Shown one piece after another: positions 1 to 5,754 of a DNA stretch of 64,000 bases (the first letter of the stretch is position 1; the number at the start of each line of letters is the position of its first letter). This stretch comes from Luteibacter pinisoli (GTDB lineage: Bacteria; Pseudomonadota; Gammaproteobacteria; Xanthomonadales; Rhodanobacteraceae). The position numbers and the translations under genes are program-made. The DNA is taken from positions 558,001-622,000 of the forward strand of contig NZ_CP041046.1 of the NCBI RefSeq assembly GCF_006385595.1, written 5' to 3'. The notes beneath the pieces are model-generated. The model ran no database searches. It saw only the letters and a list, made by a program, of their open reading frames with translations, and was not told the DNA's origin.

Positions 1-181
1 GAGCGGCTCGGTCACCGCGCACAAGGAGAATACGCGTACGTCGGATAACTCCGCGAAGTACCACGTCAACGTGCAGGCGCGTGACGGGGGGATGCCCGAA
101 GGCCTCGCCCGCGTCATGGACATCCTGCAGACGGCCGTCGTGCCGAAGACGGGCAAGCTGACAGCGCCTGCGGAGGCGTAA
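1..181 (+). CDS. DUF2589 family protein, C-terminal part (5' end outside window)
   Basis: Only the last 59 codons are in the window. The visible protein contains SGSVTAHKENTRTSDNSAKY followed by HVNVQARDGG and MPEGLARVMDIL. This matches my memory of the C-terminus of DUF2589 proteins, where a 'SHKENTR..DNSAKY' stretch is followed by an acidic 'MPEGLARVLDI' helix. The biochemical role of DUF2589 is not known to me. It heads a run of small same-strand genes to 1807. A strong hairpin lies between its stop and the next start, so expression may drop after this gene. The family call is from recognised motifs only; the function is unknown. Confidence 0.75.
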   Translation, partial: SGSVTAHKENTRTSDNSAKYHVNVQARDGGMPEGLARVMDILQTAVVPKTGKLTAPAEA

Positions 182-196
182 AACGGCGGAGGTAAT

Positions 197-223
197 GATC
201 GTGGCGCCCCGTGCGCCACGATC
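197..223 (+). terminator. Intercistronic hairpin after the DUF2589 gene
   Basis: GATCGTGGCGC (197-207) pairs perfectly with GCGCCACGATC (213-223) around a 5-nt loop. It lies 15 nt after the stop and 15 nt before the next start. No T-tract follows, so it is either an attenuator/processing hairpin or a weak terminator rather than a classic intrinsic terminator. Confidence 0.55.
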
Positions 224-238
224 CCAGACGAGGATCCC

Positions 239-496
239 ATGTTCGACATAACCGACGTGCGTTTCGTGAAACGGGTTGTCATCGGTAGCAACAATCCTAA
301 CCAGATCGCGTCAGAGGCCCAGGTCGAGGAGTCGCGCGCGTTGCTCAACCGTTGCCTCAACGAATCGCCGCGAGGCCACATCATGGCGACCGAGAAGAGT
401 TTCAATGTGTTGCAGATTGGTGAGCACCAGGTGGTGCTGCAGTGGATCTGTTACCACGTCGGCTTTCCTCGCAAGCCGGGCTGGATCGGTGAGTAA
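239..496 (+). CDS. Conserved small hypothetical protein of the DUF2589 cluster (85 aa)
   Basis: Product of 85 aa with no signal peptide, membrane segment or nucleotide-binding motif. Its middle is hydrophilic and its end is aromatic and basic (WICYHVGFPRKPGW). The ATG at 239 is preceded by a GA-rich stretch (GACGAGGA) at usual Shine-Dalgarno distance. The stop is overlapped by the next gene, whose GTG start is at 489, which implies translational coupling. Placement directly after a DUF2589 gene suggests a shared pathway, but I do not recognise the family and assign no function. Confidence 0.7.
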   Translation: MFDITDVRFVKRVVIGSNNPNQIASEAQVEESRALLNRCLNESPRGHIMATEKSFNVLQIGEHQVVLQWICYHVGFPRKPGWIGE

Positions 497-800
497 GCGC
501 GAGCTGCCCGTAAGCTTGCTGCTCGAGCGGGTGCGCACGCTGGCAAGCGCGACCTATCGCGGTGCACGGGTGGCGACGTTCAGCGTCGAGTTCACCGGGA
601 GCATGCGCAAAGACAAGCGCGGGGCGTGGCATGTCGCGCCTGGACCGAGCTTCATGCGTTGGCTGAGGCGCGAGCCCGCGCATCACTTCAGGATCCGATG
701 CGAGGCACTGGACGACTGGTTTCCTCGTTTCACCATCGACGGCAAACCCGTCGGGACGTTCCATCCACCAAGGAGTGTTTCATGTCACAAGGAAAGTTGA
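489..800 (+). CDS. Hypothetical protein (103 aa), GTG start
   Basis: The GTG at 489 sits inside the 3' end of the previous gene, giving an 8-base overlap typical of coupled operon genes. The product is basic and aromatic (RWLRREPAHHFRIR, DDWFPRF) with no signal peptide or membrane helix. A beta-rich 'VATFSVEFTGSMRK' stretch vaguely recalls DUF2589-like proteins, but I cannot support homology. The 3' end overlaps the start of the next gene (782) by 19 bases in another frame. An upstream extension in this frame exists but would lie wholly inside the preceding gene, so the GTG is preferred. Confidence 0.6.
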   Translation: MSKRELPVSLLLERVRTLASATYRGARVATFSVEFTGSMRKDKRGAWHVAPGPSFMRWLRREPAHHFRIRCEALDDWFPRFTIDGKPVGTFHPPRSVSCHKES

Positions 801-1180
801 CGTTGACGTTCGCGGCCCTCGCTTCGCTGCTTGCGTTGGCCATGGCCGATGCACACGCTGCCGTGCCTGCCGGCGAGACATGGCGGGGCGTAGTGAGCGG
901 TGGCAGTGCCATGGTGCGGGCTTCGCTTGAACGCATCGGGGATCGCGTGGCATTGCGATTCGGCGAGCCTCGCAATTGCCGCATCGACGCCGAGTTGCTG
1001 CAGGAAGACGCAGCCGGCGCGCGTTTCCGCTTCCAGCCGGTAGCCAATGGCGGCCATTTTTGCGACCAGCTCTATCCCGGCGAGCTGCGGGTGGCGATCA
1101 CCGCGTCGGGCGCCAGCGTGGCGTTCACGCACCACGGCCACGCGTGGTCGGGCGAGCTGCCCCTTGCCGGCAAGCCATGA
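782..1180 (+). CDS. Small secreted hypothetical protein (132 aa)
   Basis: The ATG at 782 follows a good ribosome binding site (AAGGAG). Residues 1-27 form a signal peptide with a hydrophobic core (LTFAALASLLALAMA) and an AHA-type cleavage site. The mature part of about 105 residues is beta-rich with two cysteines (NCRID and HFCDQ) that could form a disulfide in the periplasm. No enzymatic motif is visible. Its start lies within the preceding gene and its stop is 10 bases before the next start, so it belongs to the same transcription unit as the two membrane proteins that follow. Confidence 0.7.
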   Translation: MSQGKLTLTFAALASLLALAMADAHAAVPAGETWRGVVSGGSAMVRASLERIGDRVALRFGEPRNCRIDAELLQEDAAGARFRFQPVANGGHFCDQLYPGELRVAITASGASVAFTHHGHAWSGELPLAGKP

Positions 1181-1190
1181 GGAGGCGCCC

Positions 1191-1514
1191 ATGGACTCCA
1201 TCCTCCTTACGCGTTTCTGGCTGCTCCTGGCGGCCGTGGGCGGCGCGGTGTTGCCGGTTGCCATGAGCGATACCGGCTCACGCCGCCGGGCGGTGGTACA
1301 GGTGGTGTGCGGCACGCTGATCGCCGTATTCCTTGCCCCGGCGTTCCAGCGGCAGTTCCTGCCTGATGCGCTGCCGGAAGTGCAGGCCGGCGTGTCGTTC
1401 CTGGTCGGTTGTTTTGGCCTCAAGGTGACGATCATCGTCCAGCGCCTGTTGGAAAAACATGGCGAGGGCGTGGCTGAGCGAGTGATCGAGCGCATCGCAG
1501 GCGGTGGCAAATGA
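1191..1514 (+). CDS. Small three-helix membrane protein, holin-like (107 aa)
   Basis: The ATG at 1191 follows GAGGAGG, a strong ribosome binding site. The protein has three predicted transmembrane segments at about residues 7-25, 33-52 and 64-83, and a charged C-terminal tail (HGEGVAERVIERI). Size and topology resemble phage 3-TM holins, which form pores in the inner membrane, but no phage genes are visible, so 'holin' is only a topological analogy. The stop overlaps the next start (ATGA). The open frame extends upstream to 1047 but only through the previous gene. Confidence 0.65.
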   Translation: MDSILLTRFWLLLAAVGGAVLPVAMSDTGSRRRAVVQVVCGTLIAVFLAPAFQRQFLPDALPEVQAGVSFLVGCFGLKVTIIVQRLLEKHGEGVAERVIERIAGGGK

Positions 1515-1807
1515 TGGCCGGGCTCCTGATGATCGATCTGCTTGCCTGCGTGGTCGGGACGCTGATTTCCGGGTGGCTGGTCACCGACCGGGGGCTCTCG
1601 CGTATCGGACGCGTGAGTTGTGGGCTTATCGCGGTGGGCGAGTGCGTCAACACCATCGGCCTGTATGGCATGGTCGCCAGCCTTGACGGGTTCTTCTACG
1701 GCGACGTGTGGCCGAGTGAGGTGCTGGTCGATATTGGCGTGGCGGCGTTGCTGGCGCGCTGGGCGCTACGTCTTCACGACGCCCCGCGGTCGTCGGCCTG
1801 CCCCTGA
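1511..1807 (+). CDS. Small membrane protein (98 aa), coupled to the holin-like gene
   Basis: The ATG at 1511 overlaps the preceding stop by four bases, so translation is probably coupled. Three hydrophobic segments (about residues 5-23, 34-54 and 68-87) fill most of the protein, leaving a short tail. It looks like an integral inner-membrane protein of the same size class as its neighbour; the two could work as a pair. No named family is recognised. An intrinsic-type hairpin 5 bases after the stop closes the unit. Confidence 0.65.
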   Translation: MMAGLLMIDLLACVVGTLISGWLVTDRGLSRIGRVSCGLIAVGECVNTIGLYGMVASLDGFFYGDVWPSEVLVDIGVAALLARWALRLHDAPRSSACP

Positions 1808-1812
1808 ACGGC

Positions 1813-1838
1813 AAACCCCGGCCCTGGGGCCGGGGTTT
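1813..1838 (+). terminator. Terminator hairpin closing the DUF2589 cluster
   Basis: AAACCCCGGCCC (1813-1824) is the exact reverse complement of GGGCCGGGGTTT (1827-1838), separated by TG. The hairpin starts 5 bases after the stop of the last gene in the cluster. The T-run is only three bases long, so efficiency is uncertain. Confidence 0.75.
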
Positions 1839-2021
1839 CTGAATCGCCGCGCCCCCATCGGTGCGCGGAATCGGCATACGGGGCGGCTATGCTCAGGTGG
1901 TTGGGGGAAAGTCAGGGCATCGGCCCTGGGGCGTCGCCCGTGTGCGCCCCCAACTGTCGATCTGCCGGTAGCCGTCGCGCGGTGCGTCGGGCCGGTGTCA
2001 CTCAAAAATGGGGATTTTGCC

Positions 2022-2468
2022 ATGTCTTTCTCGCTCCGCACGCTCGCGATCTCGTTGTCCATGCTGTCACTCGGTATCGGTGCGGCCCACGCGCAGACCG
2101 CGCAGACCGGCCTTGGCCAGGCGTGGCCGAATGCCACCGACGTCAGCGCCAGCCCGAACTACCACGTCTACGTGTTCCAGCGTGGCAGCATCAAGTACAT
2201 CCAGGTGAATGATGGCAGCGGCACGGTGCGCGCTGCGATTGCCCGCACACCGACCAGCCTGCTGGGTACCCCGGTGGGTGTCGATGCCACCAACGTGGCG
2301 ACGGAAGACGAGCCGCTCGCCGCGCCGGCAAGCACCACCACGGAAACCGTCTACAACGACGGCGCCGTGCAGGTGCTGGTGGCACCGCAGACCAACGGCA
2401 CCATGCGCGTGATGGCGGTGCCGGTGGAATGCAAGAACCCGGTGGAGTGCTCCTCGCGCGGTCCGTAA
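2022..2468 (+). CDS. Secreted hypothetical protein (148 aa)
   Basis: The start at 2022 gives a clear signal peptide (SLRTLAISLSMLSLGIGAAHA) with cleavage before QTAQ. The mature domain of about 124 residues is rich in Thr, Ala and Val and predicted beta-strand (HVYVFQRGSIKYIQVNDGSG). Two cysteines near the C-terminus (ECKNPVECSS) could form a disulfide. I recognise no family; similar short periplasmic proteins are common in Xanthomonadales. The 214-base gap upstream carries the preceding terminator and probably this gene's promoter, and a GC hairpin follows the stop. Confidence 0.75.
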   Translation: MSFSLRTLAISLSMLSLGIGAAHAQTAQTGLGQAWPNATDVSASPNYHVYVFQRGSIKYIQVNDGSGTVRAAIARTPTSLLGTPVGVDATNVATEDEPLAAPASTTTETVYNDGAVQVLVAPQTNGTMRVMAVPVECKNPVECSSRGP

Positions 2469-2486
2469 GGCCGTCAGGTCATGCGT

Positions 2487-2507
2487 CGCCGGGCCAGTGG
2501 CCCGGCG
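2487..2507. terminator. GC-rich hairpin between convergent genes
   Basis: CGCCGGGCC (2487-2495) and GGCCCGGCG (2499-2507) pair perfectly around AGT. It sits between the converging genes ending at 2468 and 2524, where a bidirectional terminator is expected. There is no T-tract on either side. Confidence 0.5.
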
Positions 2508-2523
2508 GCGTTCCAGGGCGCCG

Positions 2524-3495
2524 TCAGCGACGAATGGAAGGCGAGGGCGCGGGGGCCGGCACGGGGATGCCGTTGCGTGCCGCCCGCTGGGCCGCCGCAA
2601 TGCGCTGTGCGACGCGAACGCCGAAGATCAGGGCCGTGGAGGCGACGAAGGCGAGGATCGCCTGGGAGCGGATCATGGCCGGATCCTGGAGCTGGAACGA
2701 CGTACTGGCCTGGGCCACGCTCGCCAGCATGCCGCCCGCGGCCGCGCCGTGCCAGCCATGGCGCAGGGTAAGGGCGATGACGGGAACGGCCATGCCGACC
2801 CGGATGCAGGTAAGCAGGGTCTCGTCACCCTCGGCACCGCCCGCCACCAGCAGCAACAGGGCCAGGCAGGGCACCGCGAACAGCAGGGCATCGCGCATCA
2901 GCGGGCTATGCCGCAGGGCGTTCCAGGTGGGCACGCCGCCGGGCTGTGCCGCCACGCGCTCGCGAATGGCGAGGATCAGCGGCGTCAGCGTCAGGGCGCC
3001 CAGGTAGCAACCCAGTACCCAGGCCAGCAGGATGGGCAGCGTCGGCGCCGGGGCAGCCGAGCCATCGGCCATGCTCACCGTCGAAAGTGTCAGGGCGTTC
3101 GCGCCGGTGGTGATGGCCGCGCAGACCAGGGTGGCGGCGAGGATCAGCCCCATGTTCACCTGGCCGTCCGCGCCCACCAGCTCGTACCGGCGGCGCAGCC
3201 ACGCCATGGCGGGCATGCACAGGAGGATCGGCGGCAGCGACGCCGCGCACGCCCAGAGCCCGCCGAAGAGCGACGCGTGCAGGGCAGCCATCTCGGCGAT
3301 GGGCAGGGCTTCGCCGACCGCCAGGGCCGGCCAGAAGCGGCGCGGGACCAACAAAAGGCAGGCCAGGCGCAGGCCGGCGGGCAGCATCCAGTGGGAGAAC
3401 GAAATGTTACGGGTGAGCTCGTAGCAAGCGGCATAAGCGCCCGCGACCGCCAGATAGCGGCCCCATGCCAACGGATCCCTTTGTGACGTTCCCAC
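2524..3495 (-). CDS. Stand-alone MASE1 domain membrane protein
   Basis: The product of 323 aa is nearly all membrane, with roughly eight or nine hydrophobic segments, and resembles the MASE1 sensory module usually fused to histidine kinases or GGDEF/EAL domains. Typical features are ISFSHWMLPAGLRL near the N-terminus and LAWVLGCYLGALTLTPLIL in the middle. No kinase, GGDEF or EAL domain follows, so it lacks a fused output. The GTG at 3495 was chosen because GAGGGA lies at the right distance; the frame stays open to 3621. It is divergent from the HvfC-like gene. The ligand is unknown. Confidence 0.75.
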   Translation of the reverse strand: MGTSQRDPLAWGRYLAVAGAYAACYELTRNISFSHWMLPAGLRLACLLLVPRRFWPALAVGEALPIAEMAALHASLFGGLWACAASLPPILLCMPAMAWLRRRYELVGADGQVNMGLILAATLVCAAITTGANALTLSTVSMADGSAAPAPTLPILLAWVLGCYLGALTLTPLILAIRERVAAQPGGVPTWNALRHSPLMRDALLFAVPCLALLLLVAGGAEGDETLLTCIRVGMAVPVIALTLRHGWHGAAAGGMLASVAQASTSFQLQDPAMIRSQAILAFVASTALIFGVRVAQRIAAAQRAARNGIPVPAPAPSPSIRR

Positions 3496-3709
3496 GTGCC
3501 GTCCCTCAATGCCGCCGTCGCGGCCGTCCGGTTTAAGCGGTCGCTGCGGGACAGGCCCGTTACGACTGACGCTTTCAAGGTAGATGATATAGCGGCAGTG
3601 ACGGGATGGAATACAGGGCAATCACGAAGATTTGCCGAAATAGCATTTGGTTGGACAAGGCGTGCCGACCAACGCGTTTTCTAGACGCCCCCGGTGCTAC
3701 CGTCAGCCC

Positions 3710-4447
3710 ATGAACCTTCGCGACCTGCAGACCCGTTTCGCGAGCACCCTCCGGGGCGGCCCGGCCGTCGAAGGCCTTGATGGGCGAGGCATGGCGGTCT
3801 ACACCAACCAGTATCGGGCGCAGCTGGTCGCCTCGTTGCGCGATACCTACGCCAAGACGCGCCTGTGGCTCGGGGACGGCGTCTTCGCCGAACTGGCCGA
3901 GTCCTACGTGGCAGCCACGCCGCCAGTGTCCTGGACCCTGGACTCCTACGGCGAGAGCTACATCGCCTGGCTGGACACCCACTACCCGGCGGACCAGGAG
4001 ATTGCCGAGCTGGCGTGGCTGGACTGGCACCTGCGTCGCGCGCTGTCGGGGCCGGATCCCCGGACCATCGGGCTGGATGGCCTGGTATCGGCCGACTGGG
4101 AAGCCACCGAAATCCGTTTCGTGCCGACGCTCCGCTTCCGCTGGACGCGGAGCAACGCGGCCGCCATCTGGCGGGCGCTGGCCAGCGAGTCGATGCCGCC
4201 GGCCGCAGAAATTTTCGATGTGGACGCGGGCGTGCGCGTGTGGCGCCGCGACGGCTCGCCACGCTTCACCAGCATGCTGGCACCCGAGTGCGCCTGCCTG
4301 GACCTTGCCCTGGCCGGCGCCTCGTTCGGTGAGATGTGCGAGGCACTGACCCGCCTGCACGAGCCCGATACGGCTGCCCGCCAGGCGGGCGCGCTGCTGC
4401 GCAGCTGGGTGGAGGACGGCATCGTCGAGGCCCTCACCGGCGACTAA
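3710..4447 (+). CDS. HvfC/DUF2063-like putative DNA-binding domain protein
   Basis: The 245-residue product starts MNLRDLQTRFASTLRGG and continues with GMAVYTNQYRAQLVASLRDTYAK, the signature of the DUF2063 N-terminal domain of HvfC. HvfC is normally encoded next to HvfB (DUF692) in clusters making modified metal-binding peptides. Here no DUF692 gene or small cysteine-rich precursor is nearby, so it is an orphan. The ATG at 3710 is used because it begins the conserved N-terminus; an upstream in-frame start at 3647 would add residues of no family character. A phosphotransferase gene starts 9 bases after the stop, suggesting cotranscription. Confidence 0.75.
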   Translation: MNLRDLQTRFASTLRGGPAVEGLDGRGMAVYTNQYRAQLVASLRDTYAKTRLWLGDGVFAELAESYVAATPPVSWTLDSYGESYIAWLDTHYPADQEIAELAWLDWHLRRALSGPDPRTIGLDGLVSADWEATEIRFVPTLRFRWTRSNAAAIWRALASESMPPAAEIFDVDAGVRVWRRDGSPRFTSMLAPECACLDLALAGASFGEMCEALTRLHEPDTAARQAGALLRSWVEDGIVEALTGD

Positions 4448-4456
4448 ACTGCCGGG

Positions 4457-5608
4457 ATGACTGACGATGCCCATCTTTCGCATGGCCTTGCGGGCGATGC
4501 GTTGCCACCTGACTGGCCACCCCTGACCGACGACGAAGTGCTGGCCGTCCTCGCACGCGTGCCGATGGTCGGCGCCGTGCGCGGCATCACCTGGCGGTCG
4601 CCGCGGCCGCTGTCCGCGGCTGCGATCGTGGACTCTGCGCACGGTTCGGTCTTCGTCAAGCGCCACCATGCCAGCGTCCGCTCCGTGCAGACCCTGGGCG
4701 AAGAACACCGTTTCGCCGAACACCTTCGTGAAAGGGGCCTGCCACTACCCGCGCAGCATCCCGATGTGGATGGCCAGACGGCTATCGCGCACGGCGAGTG
4801 GGTCTACGAAGTGCACGACACGGCGCGAGGCAATGACATCTACCGAGAGGCGTTTTCGTGGTCTCCCGTGGGTGGCGTGCTGCATGCCCAGGCCGCGGGT
4901 GCAATGCTTGCGCGCTTGCATCTCGCGGCCACGGGTTATGCCGCGCCCCAGCGCGAGACGCATATCCTGGTGGCGCGCGCCGAGGTACTCAGCGCCGCCG
5001 ATCCTATCGCTACCCTCGAAGGCCAGCTTGCGGAACGCCCGGCACTCGCGGCGTATCTTGGCGAGCGCGACTGGCGGGGTGAACTGCGTGCGACGCTGGC
5101 GCCGTGGCGTGCCCCTGCGCATGCTGCCATTGCCCGCCAGCCGTCCTGCTGGACGCACGGCGACTGGCACGTTTCCAACCTCTGCTGGAGCCACGACGCC
5201 GACGACGCCACCATCACCGACGTCCTCGACGTAGGCCTGAGTGCGTCGACGTTCGCGCTGTTCGACCTGGCCACGGCCATCGAGCGGAATGCCATCGCGT
5301 GGCTTGAGATCGCCAGGGGCGACATCGGCCGTGTCGACCTCGCGCAGGCGCTCGTGGCCGGATACCACGCCGTACGCCCGCTTTCGCCGGATGACCTCAG
5401 CGCGCTCGCCAGCGTGTTGCCGCTCGTCCATCTCGATTTCGCCCTGTCGGAGGTGGAGTACTTCGAGGGCATCACCCGGCGCCGCGACCATGCCGACGTG
5501 GCGTGGCACACCTTCCTCCATGGCCATGCCGCATGGTTCGGCACGCGGCCGGGACAGCGCCTGCTCGAGGCCATCCAGCACGCGCCCGGCGGATTCGTGG
5601 TTCAATAG
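4457..5608 (+). CDS. Aminoglycoside phosphotransferase/choline kinase-fold protein, possibly thiamin-related
   Basis: This 383-residue protein has the APH-fold kinase signatures: an ATP-binding lysine in VFVKRHH (K68), the catalytic loop HGDWHVSN (H234, D236, N241) and the metal-binding DVLDVG (D258). It should phosphorylate a small hydroxylated substrate in the cytoplasm. The stop lies 8 bases before a TPP riboswitch that controls a thiamin uptake pair, so a thiamin- or hydroxymethylpyrimidine-kinase role is an attractive guess, but this gene is upstream of the switch and is not itself controlled by it. It appears cotranscribed with the HvfC-like gene. Confidence 0.75.
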   Translation: MTDDAHLSHGLAGDALPPDWPPLTDDEVLAVLARVPMVGAVRGITWRSPRPLSAAAIVDSAHGSVFVKRHHASVRSVQTLGEEHRFAEHLRERGLPLPAQHPDVDGQTAIAHGEWVYEVHDTARGNDIYREAFSWSPVGGVLHAQAAGAMLARLHLAATGYAAPQRETHILVARAEVLSAADPIATLEGQLAERPALAAYLGERDWRGELRATLAPWRAPAHAAIARQPSCWTHGDWHVSNLCWSHDADDATITDVLDVGLSASTFALFDLATAIERNAIAWLEIARGDIGRVDLAQALVAGYHAVRPLSPDDLSALASVLPLVHLDFALSEVEYFEGITRRRDHADVAWHTFLHGHAAWFGTRPGQRLLEAIQHAPGGFVVQ

Positions 5609-5616
5609 GGGTCTTG

Positions 5617-5693
5617 AAGCGGGGGTGCCTGGCGTTGCCAGGCTGAGAGAGTCCCTTGGAACCTGACCCGGTTAGTACCGGCGTAGGGAGCTT
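5617..5693 (+). promoter_or_regulatory. TPP (THI-box) riboswitch
   Basis: All core elements are visible in order: GGGGTGCC, a CTGGC/GCCAG stem, CTGAGA (5643-5648), CCC, GAACCTGA (5659-5666), a CCGG/CCGG hairpin and GCGTAGGGA (5681-5689). AAGC (5617-5620) pairs with GCTT (5690-5693) to close P1. It precedes a TonB receptor and a PnuC-like transporter, the genes expected for thiamin uptake. Binding of thiamin pyrophosphate should switch expression off. Confidence 0.95.
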
Positions 5694-5700
5694 GCAGAGC

Positions 5701-5729
5701 CACGATGGCAGCCCGGGAGGCTGCGCGTG
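5701..5729 (+). promoter_or_regulatory. Likely expression-platform hairpin of the TPP riboswitch
   Basis: GCAGCC (5708-5713) pairs with GGCTGC (5719-5724) around CGGGA, with outer pairing CACG/CGTG (5701-5704 and 5726-5729). It lies between the aptamer and the start at 5755. There is no following T-run, so control at translation is more likely than transcription termination. The mechanism is inferred. Confidence 0.45.
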
Positions 5730-5754
5730 GCCGCCGTCGCTTCGTCCGTGCCCT

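Noticed and set aside
1191..1807. Calling the two small membrane genes a prophage lysis cassette
   Set aside because: No endolysin, spanin, tail or capsid gene is visible, and the neighbours are DUF2589-type genes.
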